Origin: Aporrectodea caliginosa
Lineage: Eukaryota > Annelida > Clitellata > Crassiclitellata > Lumbricidae
DNA length: 64,000 nt
NCBI GenBank assembly: GCA_020284085.1
Contig: JACEVL010000493.1
Location: forward strand, 195,001 to 259,000
Reading direction: 5' to 3'
Positions 52,540 through 63,482 of this stretch are shown piece by piece (the first letter of the stretch is position 1; every line of letters starts with the position of its first letter). The position numbers and the translations under genes were made by a program. The notes under the pieces are model-generated. The model worked only from the letters and a program-made list of their open reading frames with translations, made no database searches and was not told the origin of the DNA.

Positions 52540-53090
52540 CGTATTTTGGATGGATGGGCCGGAAACAGCCAAAGTTATTCCGGAACCAGTCCTGCGGTGG
52601 ATTTGGGCAAAGAACCGAAGTATAAGCCCTGGCAAGGATTTAACTTTTGGACGTACGAATGTTGGGTCCTGGGGCAGGAGTTGATCTCCAGCTTTCTGAC
52701 AAGAGCAGGGGCGCAACCACGGTCCAGAAGTTGGGGGGACCTACTAGAATGTCTGAGTGGGGGGGTTGCGATTGCCGAAGGCGCGAACCTGCGATTGCCG
52801 AAGGCAAGAAGCCCCTAACGACTTGGGGGTATGGCGGAGCGTCATAAGCTCCCCATGAGGGTCTGGGGCGGAGCCCCAGAAGCCGACGCAATTTTGAGCA
52901 TACGATGCCAAATGGAGTACATTTTGGGTTTTAATTTACCTCAAATTTTTCACCGATGACTTCGATATAAAAGTACCTAAGCCATCTAGATCTGCGAAAA
53001 ATGTGACTTTATTATACGAATAAACTGGACGTGAGAAGGGTTTAAGAGAATTGAACGGAAAAGAGTAGAATAAGCTCTAGAACCGTGCTT
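52540..53090. other. Continuation of unknown module, then GC-rich repeat
   Basis: 52556-52735 continues similarity to the 63-kb ORF without an intact frame. 52745-52880 holds a tandem GCGATTGCCGAAGGC pair and the hairpin TCTGGGGCGGAGCCCCAGA, a dispersed-repeat type sequence. Confidence 0.5.
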
Positions 53091-53097
53091 GTCAAAA

Positions 53098-53430
53098 CTA
53101 GGAAAATCGGCAGGGAGGAAGCCTCAAGCCTGAACGGGTCAATTTTCTCAGAATATCGTTAAGGCGTTTATGTTCCCCTACAGTGGCAAATCCCCACCAA
53201 ACAGAGGAGGGCATAAAGTAGCCGTGCGAGGGTAGTAGCCCTAACAACGTCAAAGAGACGTTGACCGTGGGCGACCAAAACACGTAGCCGAACATGGATT
53301 TTCGGGCTTTGCAGCATATTTTGTCCATGTGTGCCCCAAAGCCAATCCCATCAGAGATGGTGACACCCAAAATAACCATCTCCTGGACCCGCTCGATTCC
53401 AGGGATGAGAGGAGGGAGGGTGTAATGGAA
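53098..53430 (-). pseudogene. Jockey/CR1-like LINE RT C-terminal fragment
   Basis: Minus strand: PGIERVQEMVILGVTISDG, AHMDKICCKARKSMFGYV, SSVWWGFATVGEHKRLNDIL. These match the post-catalytic region of Jockey/CR1-type RTs (ILGVTISDDL...H...IC.KAR). Ends abruptly at 53430. Confidence 0.8.
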
Positions 53431-54722
53431 TCAGTATAATTATATAGATTAACGAATACGTGTTAGAGCTTAGATCCTAGAATTAAAATCGATAGAACAT
53501 TCAAGACTTTGACTGACAGCCGAGACGAGATACCACGCCCGTCAAACGGACTGAAGGGAGAGAAGGCAAGCAAGAGGAAGCGGATCGGGGCGGAGCATAC
53601 GGGGGGCGACGAATGATTGACGGCCGTGGTAGAGGAAAAGGAAAAGGCGAAAAAGAAGGAAGGGAGTAGAGAACGGGCAGCGAGAGAGGAGGGACGGGAA
53701 GAAGGAACGAGAAGAGAGGGGCGCACGAGGACGTTGTTTTTGGAGAAAGTTAGCTGTTTTACGAAGGCAATTACGGCAATAACGGACGATGAAGTTTGTT
53801 TCTTATACGTTGTTGCATATGGAGTTCTAATGTGCCAGGAAGAAGAATAATACCTTGAAAATCAAAAGATCTTTGTGCTGTTGTTTGGGAGCGTTGCTAG
53901 TCAGTCTCAGCGGATACAACGAAGCCCCACGCGTGACCGAAGAGCTAAAGCCTAATAGCACCGCTACCACCATAACTGAGGGTCTTTTTCAGTACTTTGT
54001 GCCAGCAGGGATTCACGCTTAGAGACGAACCGGAGTACTAGCGCTGCCCACCTCCAACGAGAGACACTCGCAGGGAGACCGATCGAAGACACGCCGAATC
54101 GACAGTCGGAGGAATAGGCGAACGGAACGACAGAAGGCGGTCGTGAAGAGCTTCTCCACGCTTACAGAAGACTCATCGCGCCAGGGACGGTAAACCAACC
54201 GGGACGACGTATCACGAAACGGCGACGGAGCGAAAGCGGGGGAAGAACAACAGAAGCGAGACGACGTGGGACAGAAGCGAGACGACGTGGGACGGCAAGG
54301 AACTCCTCAACGCACCGGACGCGGCGGCTTCTTCGGGACCACACGTTCTGCTCCTGGAGAAAACGGAAAGGAAGGGGGAAGGAGCGACGAGGAACAGACG
54401 GACGAGGCTTCGAGCTACGAAATGGATCTGTACCAGCGGACGCGGCGGCATCCTTCGGGACTACGCATCCAGGAAAGACAGAATAACCGGGTGAGCGAGA
54501 CAACACCAGTTTTTTTTATGTGAATGAGTGTTGATTGTAGTTAGAGATCGTGCGAAAGTGTAGTAATTTTTCAGTTTTGCTCTGTTGGCAGTGAGAATAT
54601 TAAGATTTTGTTTGCCCTGTTGGCAGAGTGATTGGTTTAGTATAAGCCCCGTTGGCTACGCGTCAGTTTGGTCGAAGAATAAGAAGGGAACAATCAAACC
54701 ATTCCGTGCTAGTGCAGTTAGT

Positions 54723-55634
54723 ATGTTTGGAAAAATGAAGAGAGGAGAGTTGGGCGAGGAATGCGAAAGGAGAGGAATCGAGTGGAACGGTCTTACTCGT
54801 AAAGGGATGATCGAGAGACTGGAGGAGTACGAGAAGGCAGAAGAGAGTGGAGAAGGAACGGAGAACGAAGGTACAGGGGGAGACGAAGGCGGCAGGGATC
54901 AGTTGAAGCTCCAACTGATTAAAGCAGAGAAGGAAAGGATCCAGGCAGATAGAGAAAGGATGGAGACGGAGATGGCGTTGAATCAGCAAAGGGTGCAATT
55001 GGGTCTATTGCAGACCACTGCTTCTGTTCCTGCGACTGATCTACCTAACGCTGTAAACGTCTCTAAACTAGCGTCGTATTTTCACTCGTTTGAGAAGGTA
55101 GCGAGCCTACAAGGCATCGATGCAAGTAAGTGGGCAAGAATCCTACCCTCACTTTTGAACCCAGCTATTCGGTTGCACTACAACCGACTAAAAACTGAGA
55201 CTTGCGCAGATTACAAGGAGACAAAGCTCGCCCTTTTAAACGCGTGCAGGATGAAAGCGAAGTTCTATCTAGAAAAATTTAAAGCGATGCGCAGAGTAGG
55301 GAAACAATCATATTCCCAATTGTTAGACCAGTTGCGAGATGTCTTTGGGTATTACCTCGAATGCAGAGAAATAGAAAGTTTAGACGCTCTTGTAGATGAC
55401 ATACTGATGGAGCGCGTTAAGGAAACTTTGCCGGCCGATGCCAAATATTTTGTCGAAGCACGCAGACCTACAAATGCAGCAGAGTTAGTTAACTTCGCAG
55501 ACATTCAATTTGATTGCGCAAGCGAAGCCAGAAAGCTCGCTCAGAACGATCATAAACAAGGCCATAAATTCAGGCCACACAACGCAGACACGAGAGAGAG
55601 CCAGTGGGGAGGGGGGAAAGGCGCCCTTCACTAG
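54723..55634 (+). CDS. Gypsy gag (SAP-like N-terminus, SCAN-like core)
   Basis: 303 codons from MFGKMKRGELGEECERRGI, an N-terminal SAP-like helix pair seen in some Gypsy gags. A Glu/Lys coiled coil (EKERIQADRERMETEMALNQ) follows. The capsid core has YFHSFEKVASLQGIDASKWA, LLNPAIRLHYNRL and DALVDDILMERVKETLPAD. It ends in an Arg/His-rich tail without a CCHC knuckle. The frame is open upstream to 54585 but without ATG. The longest intact mobile-element frame in this half apart from 61505-62572. Confidence 0.8.
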   Translation: MFGKMKRGELGEECERRGIEWNGLTRKGMIERLEEYEKAEESGEGTENEGTGGDEGGRDQLKLQLIKAEKERIQADRERMETEMALNQQRVQLGLLQTTASVPATDLPNAVNVSKLASYFHSFEKVASLQGIDASKWARILPSLLNPAIRLHYNRLKTETCADYKETKLALLNACRMKAKFYLEKFKAMRRVGKQSYSQLLDQLRDVFGYYLECREIESLDALVDDILMERVKETLPADAKYFVEARRPTNAAELVNFADIQFDCASEARKLAQNDHKQGHKFRPHNADTRESQWGGGKGALH

Positions 55635-55837
55635 AATAGGCACCACGAGATAAATCAGGATGCAAGACCAATGCATTCCGGGTTCCAGGGCAGTCAGCAG
55701 GCAGGGAATCACCCAATCACACACAATACAAACAGATTCAATTCCCATTTGCATGCGCAGGTTAGAGTGGTAAAACCCAAGTCAAACCATGAAAGGGTCA
55801 TTGATTATCAGCAACAGTTCATAGTGCCCATGTACGT

Positions 55838-57025
55838 GAACGGGACGCATATTAACATTCTATATACGAACTCAGATTCTGAATATTCATGAGTAATTAC
55901 AGCCTGCTGTTGATTGGATGCTATACTGGTCCTCGATACACGAGCAAAACCAAAATGGTGGACAGCGGATATTTTCTTGATTGCTTTCGAAAATGAATGT
56001 ACATGTATAATAAATAATGAAGAAAGAATAATATTGAGATCAGAGCTAAGTTCAAATGCGCCGAAGATGTTGACGCGTGGCTGCGTTCTTATGAGGAAAT
56101 GTCAGCGACACATGGATCGTCGGTAAAACTTATCCACGGTTAGGCTAAGGCTACAGAGACTCCAATTCCCTAAAAACTATGTCTGCCATTATCATCTACT
56201 CTAATAGGCTAACTTTGGTAATCCTCCAGTTTAGGTTCCCAAATTATTTCGCACTGGCATATTTTATATTGTCAATTTAAAATGAAAGCTGGATTGATGA
56301 AAGAAATCGTCTACCTAAATGGAAGAGATTGACAAGAATAATTTCGTAAATAGAAGCTGGATTGACGAAAATAATTGTTTACCCAAGTACAAGCTGGATT
56401 TATGAAAATAATTTTTTTCATGAAATGGAAGCTGGAATTATGAAAATAATTTTTTCCTAAATAGAAGCTAGATTGACGAGAATAATTACGTAAATAGAAG
56501 CTGGATTGACGAAAATAGTTTATCGTGAAACTAGAAGTTGGATTGATCAGAATTATTCTCTTAAATAGAAGTGAGATTGATGAAAAGAATTCTTGCTAAA
56601 TAGAAGTGGGATTGATGAAAAGAATTCCTCTTAAATAGACGTGTGATTGCTGAAAAAATAGGCTACTACAGTTTCAATGGATACCAATGCAAAATAATTT
56701 GAGGACCTAAACTGGAGAATTACCATAACTTTGTTTAAAACAATATACGATCGAAGTTACGAAATAATATTCGGAAAGTATCAGGCCAGGCAGACAGACA
56801 AAATGGTGAAAAATCAACCCTTTAGCATATATAGCACATAACTCACGTGAATGCATGTTATAAATTGTAAAGCGCCACAAAACTCATCTTTAATCCTAGG
56901 CAGAAACGTCATTACTTATGAATATTTATTATCTTGCCCTATCATCCAATCAGCAGCAGGCCGTTATTACTAATGAATATTCAGATTCTGAGTTCGTATA
57001 TAGAATGTTAATATGCGAACGGGAC
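55838..57025. mobile_element. MULE-like MITE with ~70-bp inverted repeats, 9-bp duplication
   Basis: The body 55847-57016 starts GCATATTAACATTCTATATA. Its right end is the inverted copy, the match running about 70 bp through GAATATTCATNAGTAAT and GATTGGATG. GAACGGGAC is duplicated at 55838-55846 and 57017-57025; 9 bp points to Mutator-like elements. No transposase. The core (56330-56640) is a degenerate array of 'AAGCTGGATTGACGAAAATAATT'. Confidence 0.88.
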
Positions 57026-57029
57026 GCTC

Positions 57030-57749
57030 GTGCAGTCATTACGCGACAGCGGATCCCACGTAACATTGACCGATTCAAAATTAGCAATAAACAATCCATC
57101 TGCCACATGCGAGCCCATGACAATACAATGTGCTTTTGGCAACGTAAAATGCGTGTCAACGCGCGAAATCGAAATCTGGTCCCCAAAATTTGGAACCGAT
57201 CGTAAGATAAAAATTAAGGCAGGGGTTATTCCACGCTTAGGGATTGACATGATTACAGGCCACGACTTGTTTGTTGCCAATCCGGATCTGGCGGCGAATA
57301 ACGGGCGCAGACAAAACGACTCTTTATCGCCCCACCCCACGACACTAATTGCAACCAGACGGTGCGACTACGACGAAGCCGACAGACTGCGAAAGGCGGT
57401 ACAGGGAGACAAGACCGACAAGGCACGCACCGAACCCCGCCCGAGCGGAGGTAATTCCGAAAGGCGAGACGAATGCCAGAACTCGACGCTGAGCAACGAC
57501 AGCCCCAGTTCAAAAGACGGGACGACAGCCAGACCAAACGACGTATATGACCGTAACGACGTATATGACCCTAACGACATTAATGACCAGGCACGGCAGA
57601 ATTCCGAAGACGCACAGAGGCAGGAAATGACCACCTGCAAAGTCACTCGACATTACAGAGAGCGGCCGCGGACGCGACGGCCACATCTGCTAATAATGAA
57701 ACCCAACACGATTCAGCGGAAGAGGCTGATAGCGAAGGAAATCAAATGA
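57030..57749 (+). pseudogene. Gypsy aspartic protease domain and linker
   Basis: The active site RDSGSHVTL (Ser for Thr) is followed by CVSTREIEIWSPKFG and IKAGVIPRLGIDMITGHDLF, the flap and C-terminal strands of retropepsin-like proteases. Downstream is a charged low-complexity linker with DVYDRNDVYDPNDIND repeats, ending TGA at 57749. Confidence 0.7.
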
Positions 57750-58565
57750 TTGATGCGGTCATCAGGAGAGAACAGGAGGGCGATCACACACCGGTAGGCC
57801 CGCGGACATCAGACGGGCAGGACCAAGACATAAATACAAACACAGACGAATGGTTTAAGAGTGACGCCGGCGGTTTCAAAAACGCACAGCACAACGACCC
57901 CACTTAGTCCAACATCTGGAACCGCGCGAGGGAGGGAGACTATGTTGTCGAAGGTTATTTGTACAGGACGAATAAAACGAACCAGAAGAGAAGGGAAGTA
58001 TCGTATGTTTGCAAACGATACCCGCTCTGTTAATTCCTTGTAACTGACCATTTTATTCGGATTTGACATAATTACACGAGCAAATATCAATGTCTGAGTC
58101 AATTGCTATTGAACGGAAAATTACTGAATCAAGTGTTCTTTTTCAACAACTTATGGAGCGCCAGACAGAACGGCCTAGTCAATTAAACCAAGTCGTGGAC
58201 TACCTACATAATGAGCGGCAGTTAGCAACTACAGAAATTCTGTCTGTAGAGGGTTTGAACCCTGCAGTGATAACGCACTTAGCAAAACCTTCAGATGAAG
58301 GAGCTGACAAAGATATCGGCCTGGTACTCGGAGCTTGCTCTGATTCTGTATATATAGCCAGCCCGCCAAATTGACTAGTGACACTCTGCCCCGACGCAGC
58401 GCCCAGTTAATGTTGAAAGCGCCTGTATGTTACGCCTTACCTGCGACAACATGGTCGAGGAGGGCAGATCTTAAACCCAGATCTATGTCGGGTTCAGTTC
58501 CTGCAAAGGTTACTCCGGACTTCCCTCTACGGCAGCGCTACTGCCCCTCTGAGAAAGGGCAGGAC
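57750..58565 (+). other. Mobile-element leftovers with ORF 58090-58374
   Basis: A 95-codon ORF from ATG 58090 starts MSESIAIERKITESS and has a Gln/Glu-rich helix (FQQLMERQTERPSQLNQVV). In style it resembles the N-terminus of the 61505 ORF (also MSES..., LLERQNAVEHLLSQILQQQ). Probably a gag N-terminus. The rest is unassigned. Confidence 0.35.
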
Positions 58566-58569
58566 GCGA

Positions 58570-59500
58570 CATGTTAATACCGCTAAAATTCTAACTTGGA
58601 ACAGAGGCAAAATTACAAATAGTGTTTACAAGTCTGATATTCGTAAATGTTGTTGTCAAAAGACGCCTAAATAAAGCTGGCCGCAATGTCAAAGAAACTC
58701 CCCAAATCAGAAGACCTCGTGGAGATGTTGATGGACGATAAAATTATGGATATTGTAACTGCAAGGACAGTTTCTTCGATAACACCAACCCTGCAGCAGT
58801 TATTCAAACCTATGGTTGATTCAATCAAGTCGGAATTGCAAGAGTCGATAGCAAAAGCTTCAGCTGAAACAATTGAAATAATTGAAAGAAGATGCGGTGT
58901 CCTGGATGAACGCACAAGGTGTCTCTCCGAAGAAAACTTACTCCTACAGAAACAACTAAATTCTTTAGAAGTTGCTAATAACCTGACGACTCTTATTCAG
59001 GGAATACGAGAACAGATTTACGAAAGCCCTCCAACCATTCAACGTCGCAATGCTGACAGTGAATCTGCATTTCTGGCGTTATCGAGAGACAGGCTGGGTT
59101 TGGATCTATCTCCACATGACATTTATGATGCGCGCAGAATCTTGAATGGAGATAAGAATCTGTGCGAACCACTGATAATTTGCTTCACAACCAAAAAGGC
59201 TCGTGATTCGGTCTGTCACATATGACGTCATTACACATAGTGGACTCTACACGCATCATTAACAACACTCACGATTAAAGCATTATTATTCCAACGGTCT
59301 TAATAATAACGATATACAATTGTGACACGGTCTACCATGCTAAAAAGAGACAGCGAGATTTCAACTCGCCGCATGAAATGCCTATCTTTATCAACGAATA
59401 TCTCACTAAGCAGAACGCAAAACTTTATGCTTACGCAAGGCGGCTGTCCAAGAGGAAATTTTCTTTCGAACGTGGACTGCAGAAGCAGTCGTCCTTAGGG
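58570..59500 (+). pseudogene. Non-LTR retrotransposon ORF1 with 5' UTR
   Basis: The 5' UTR (58570-58685) duplicates 51842-51945. ORF1 (58686-59225) has an N-terminal helix, a coiled coil (RCLSEENLLLQKQLNSL) and RRM-like text of L1-type ORF1p (RDRLGLDLSPHDIYDARRI, LIICFTTKKARDSV). After stops and about 100 bp, the C-terminal domain reappears near 59360-59460 (FINEYLTKQNAKLYAYARRL). RNA-binding chaperone role is known for the family. No RT follows, so truncated. Confidence 0.75.
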
Positions 59501-59519
59501 GCCATCCATTTAGTACGTA

Positions 59520-59800
59520 CGCACAGAGGGGGGGGGGGGTAACCCAAATCCATCTATTTGCGTATGCTTGCGTATGGTCTACTGAGGGGGGGGGGTAAAA
59601 TATTTTGTCTATATTGGCATTCCTTCAAATGGGTATTTACATGTATATATATATATATATATATTGTCTGTATTGGGCTTCCTTCAAATGGGTCACAGCC
59701 CAGCTATCAGGCAATTACCAAGATTACTCCACTAACAGGTTGGCCCGCAAGCTTGTACTGGGAGGCTCATTAACTCGGGGTGGGGTATTCTGACGTCACT
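59520..59800. repeat. Poly-G flanked dispersed repeat
   Basis: Two runs of nine or more G (59530, 59586), the motif TATATTGGCATTCCTTCAAATG (20 of 22 bases repeated as TGTATTGGGCTTCCTTCAAATG at 59669) and a (TA)n. GGGGCCATCCATTTAGTACG at 59499 resembles a transposon end; no partner end found. Confidence 0.5.
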
Positions 59801-59922
59801 GGCTGACTCATTCGGGCAGACTCCAGTGCATTCGGTTCATTCTGTATATGAATTCAGCGTAGCTAAAGTGTTTGTAGATCATTGAAGAATCATTGCAGAA
59901 ACGTTAGAAATTATAGATCAAG

Positions 59923-60648
59923 ATGCCTGGTAACTGTGCAGTCGCCAGTTGTAAGAATACGTACCATACTGAGGCTGGAAAGAGTCTGTCATTCCACAGA
60001 TTTCCTAATAAAGATGAGGGATTAGTCAAACTTTGGATAGGACGATGCTGCCGAAAAGATCCTTTTAATGCCAAAACGGCACGCATCTGTTCTGAACATT
60101 TTGAGGATGGGCAATTCATAAGAGATCTGAGAAGCGAACTGTTAGGTGACGCCGTGAAAGCTCGCCGTATTTTAAAAGACGATGCTATCCCAATCAGAAA
60201 GCTACCTTATAAAACTTCTCCAGTGAAGTCTCCAGGCCGTTCTGGTCGAGCCACAAAACGGAGTGCAAAAGTTTTGCTTGATGAGCTTCTGGTTGACAAC
60301 ACAGAGGTTTCTGACCAGTCAGCACCTTATTTTTCCAACCCTGTGGACAACTCGAGGAAAGTTTGGTGTTTTGCCGATGTGCCACATCTGTTGAAACTGC
60401 TGCGAAACCACTTTTTGGATCACGGCATCTGTCTGCCAAGTGGGACTGTGATCAAGAAGGATACGCTGCTGCAGATTATGGATCGAGACAACGATGAACT
60501 GAAGATCGTCCACAAACTTACACCATTGCATTTGAACGCTGTTGGCATGGAACGCCAGAAAGTCCGAATTGCTGCACAGCTCTTTTCAAGGACGACTTCT
60601 GCTGCTATTCGCTACCTATTCCCAGACAAAATGGAGATGGCGTATTGT
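59923..60648 (+). pseudogene. THAP/P-element transposase, centrally deleted
   Basis: The N-terminal THAP zinc finger has all four ligands: Cys5, Cys10, then Cys-x2-His at RICSEHF (residues about 54-57). After a basic linker comes the P-transposase region KVWCFADVPHLLKLLRNHFL, IVHKLTPLHLNA, RQKVRIAAQLFSRTTSAA. The intervening coiled coil, first catalytic Asp region and GTP-binding part (about 300 residues) are missing, yet the frame stays open. The frame is cut at 60645 by the next element; the last 12 codons of the ORF (to 60684) belong to that insertion. Confidence 0.85.
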
Positions 60649-60786
60649 GGCGAACGTGAAATTCGCCAGAGTTATTTACTCTAAAGTTTTTAGTCTATTC
60701 CTCCTGAACTGGCCTACAGCCTAACTATTAATAGCTACGGATAGAACCACCCTGGGGATTGGTTGGAATAAGTTGAGTCGAACGCT
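60646..60786 (+). repeat. Left direct terminal repeat (visible match)
   Basis: Matches 63860-64000. The repeat probably extends farther right than 60786, but the partner is off the window. Confidence 0.85.
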
Positions 60787-61504
60787 TACCGCTCGAATTA
60801 ATTCTTACATGAGTCCTGGTTGGTTGCCGAGATCTCGTTGCCGAGATCTCGCCGCCGTGCGTGTGGACCCCTGACAAGGCACGCTGCTTTTCTGCGCAGT
60901 TGGGAGTTTAAGATGGCGGATTCAGGTTGTTAAGGGTTTTGTGCCTGAAGTCTTTTGATCTTTTGAGGGTTGTATTTTGATTTGGAGGCGGTTTACTTCG
61001 ATAATTTTTACGGGGAATTTGGTCCGGTACCTCCGGTGCAAGTTTGGTGATTTTCCGTGGAGTTTTGGTATCGAATTGAAGCATTTTCCTTTTCTTGTTT
61101 CGGTGTCGATGTCCCTGGGTGGACTTACTATACAGTGGAAAATTTCAACAGTTGATTACTGTTCGATGATCAGGAAAAGGCCTTGGCCTGTGGGAAGTTA
61201 TCAGTTTGTAATTCAGGGAGTACAAGTTTTCCTATCTATAGTATCATACCGATCTCCAGATTTCTTAACACGTGATCGTACATGTTAAACTATAAAGTTT
61301 CTGTTCTTTAGTACGCAAAACCTTATTGTACACTCGAGAATCTCTGTCAGGCCGATAGTTGATAAGGTAGTGAGTTTTGTTAATTGTATCCGACTAAGAC
61401 AATAGGAACTTTGCGTCGTTAGATTAGTGAGAACTCTTTAAACACTTTGTTTTCAAATTCAGTTCTGTTCACCTTTAATTTGTCTAAAATAAAAAGACAA
61501 GGAA

Positions 61505-62572
61505 ATGTCGGAATCACAAGAGGCAAGTGTGGTTGGTGACGAAACTTTAGAACTAGACTCAAATCACGAAAGTCACAGTCAAAATAATGAACCAATGATA
61601 GATTCGCTAGAGGGAGCCAATGAAGCTCTGCGCCAGAAAGGAGTAGAAGAACTTCTAGGAACGCTTCTAGAGCGCCAAAACGCTGTCGAGCATCTGTTGA
61701 GCCAAATCCTACAACAACAAAAACAAACAATTGATAATGAGATCAACAGAACAGAAAGGTCTGGTCAGGCAGTCACAAATCAAACTGTCGGTGGAAATGA
61801 GAACCCAGCTAGCATTTATGCTACAGCCTCAGATCGAGCAGCTAGGGACATATCTGCGGCCCAATCCTTGGTACAGTTGAGAGACCCTGGTGGTTTTATG
61901 TTAGCAAGACCTTCGGTGGATTTGAACCCGAGACTTTATTATCAGACCCGGATTGACGAATTTCCCCGACAGTGCGCGCGTTCGGTAGAGGGCGCCACGC
62001 ACGCTTCAGAAGTATGCGCCAACACACTCATTAACAACCCCATCGTTATTGGTGGACCCAACGAAATAGTGGAGATAGACGAGAGCCTCTTCACTCGTCG
62101 TAAGAATGCGGTGGGTCGAGTCTTTCCACAGCAGTGGGTCTTTGGTGGAATATCTCGCCAAACTGGACATTGCTTCATGTTCTGTGTTCCGGACAGATCT
62201 GCAGCAACACTAATGCCAATTATTGGAACCCATGTCCGTCCTGGTACTACAATCATATCTGATCAATGGCGAGCGTACAATGCAATTGCAAACAATCCGA
62301 CTTTCATTCATTATACAGTTAATCACTCTCTTCACTTCGTCGACCCCAATACAGGAGCACATACACAAAACATCGAACGGTCCTGGAAGTCAGCGGAGGA
62401 AAAGAATAAACGGCATAACGGCACACACAGGCATATGCTTGATTCGTATATGTGTGAGTTCATGTGGAGGAGAAGAGTGAAAGTTAATGGACTGGATGTG
62501 TTCACTGCCATTCTGAATGACATTGGACAATTTTGGCCCCCCTCCCCCCCAGTAGTTACATTGGAATGTTAA
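61505..62572 (+). CDS. Gag-like coiled coil fused to Merlin/ISXO2 DDE transposase domain
   Basis: One uninterrupted 355-codon ORF. Residues 1-155 are acidic then Gln/Glu coiled coil (LLGTLLERQNAVEHLLSQIL) and look like a retroelement gag N-terminus. From about 178 the text is the Merlin/IS1595 (ISXO2-like) transposase: IGGPNEIVEIDES (D192), QQWVFGGISRQTGHCFMFCV, IISDQWRAY (D253), NHSLHFVDPNTGAHTQNIER (E291), MLDSYMCEFMWRRR. The catalytic triad is intact. The zinc-ribbon N-terminus of Merlin is missing. AAAATAAA lies just upstream (61489-61496). It may be a true fusion or a nested Merlin fragment that happens to stay in frame. Confidence 0.75.
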   Translation: MSESQEASVVGDETLELDSNHESHSQNNEPMIDSLEGANEALRQKGVEELLGTLLERQNAVEHLLSQILQQQKQTIDNEINRTERSGQAVTNQTVGGNENPASIYATASDRAARDISAAQSLVQLRDPGGFMLARPSVDLNPRLYYQTRIDEFPRQCARSVEGATHASEVCANTLINNPIVIGGPNEIVEIDESLFTRRKNAVGRVFPQQWVFGGISRQTGHCFMFCVPDRSAATLMPIIGTHVRPGTTIISDQWRAYNAIANNPTFIHYTVNHSLHFVDPNTGAHTQNIERSWKSAEEKNKRHNGTHRHMLDSYMCEFMWRRRVKVNGLDVFTAILNDIGQFWPPSPPVVTLEC

Positions 62573-62766
62573 CGACCCTGTTACCCCTTGTATGAAACCG
62601 TCGTTTTCTGCAACCTAATAGTTGCCATTGAAGTAATTATGGAGGTGAACTAATTTTTCAATGTTAAATTTCGTATAGTGGGTTTATGTGTGTGGCGGTG
62701 AATTAACCGACAAGTACCCATAACTATGATCTGCAGCATTCGGCCAATCAGAAACAGCGGGCCAGT

Positions 62767-63264
62767 TTGAATGGGGTTTTGTGGATATGCCTGGAGTCCC
62801 TTTACCATAAAGGGCATCTGAATGTAACTGGCCTAGACCTAAAATCCTTGGAGAATTCCTGTCCATCAATGAAAGAATGGTCTGGTGTGACCCGGATTGT
62901 ATTTTTGACCTTACAAACGTTGGCTACTATTCCGCAGGCAAAGGATGCTTTTCTGCGATGGGCAGAACAGGAAGCTTTGGTGGTTGAACCGGGACTGGGT
63001 TGTGATATTTCGGGGGATCGTCCACCATGTCCTTGGAAATCAGAGGAATTCTGGACTTTCAGTCTGTGGGGGATTTCCGCCAGATTGGTGGTTAGATTTT
63101 TAGCTCAACCTCGGTTGGTCTCTGAATTGGAATTTATGGATAGAGTAGGAGATATCTACATGTTGCCTCAACTTGAGAAGTGGAAAGTTGACGTGATGGG
63201 GGCCACTCTGTATTTCCTAACAGAGTCGATATGGTTATGGCCATTGGTGTTCGGTAGAAACTAA
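62767..63264 (+). CDS. Unknown ORF inside the direct-repeat element
   Basis: 166 codons including stop, no ATG at the left end; the first internal ATG is at 62824 region or later, so it may be spliced or a remnant. Trp-rich, helical: GVLWICLESLYHKGHLN, MKEWSGVTRIVFLTLQTLAT, DAFLRWAEQEAL, PPCPWKSEEFWTFSLWG. Similar to the module at 52330-52700. Family not recognised. Confidence 0.4.
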   Translation: MNGVLWICLESLYHKGHLNVTGLDLKSLENSCPSMKEWSGVTRIVFLTLQTLATIPQAKDAFLRWAEQEALVVEPGLGCDISGDRPPCPWKSEEFWTFSLWGISARLVVRFLAQPRLVSELEFMDRVGDIYMLPQLEKWKVDVMGATLYFLTESIWLWPLVFGRN

Positions 63265-63421
63265 TCCTGTTCCTTATTCTAGAGATTTTTAAGGTGGAGT
63301 GTTCTAGATGAGGGAAAATAACTAGAGATTGATAAATTAATCATATAAGCATTAGTTTGAGATTAAGACTGAATCAGCTTAGTCAGTTGAGTGATTGAAA
63401 CAAATCTTGGCAAGCATGATT

Positions 63422-63482
<61 letters not shown>

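Larger units (their letters stand above)
53421..57749 (+). mobile_element. Second Ty3/Gypsy-like element (gag-protease), MITE-split
   Basis: A possible left end is TGTAATGG at 53421. There is a long GC-rich leader (53460-54500), gag (54723-55634) and a spacer to 55846. A 1170-bp MITE follows (55847-57016), then the protease (57030 on). RT and integrase are not seen, and no second LTR is in the window. The protease is followed by Asp/Arg-rich linker sequence to 57749. Confidence 0.65.
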
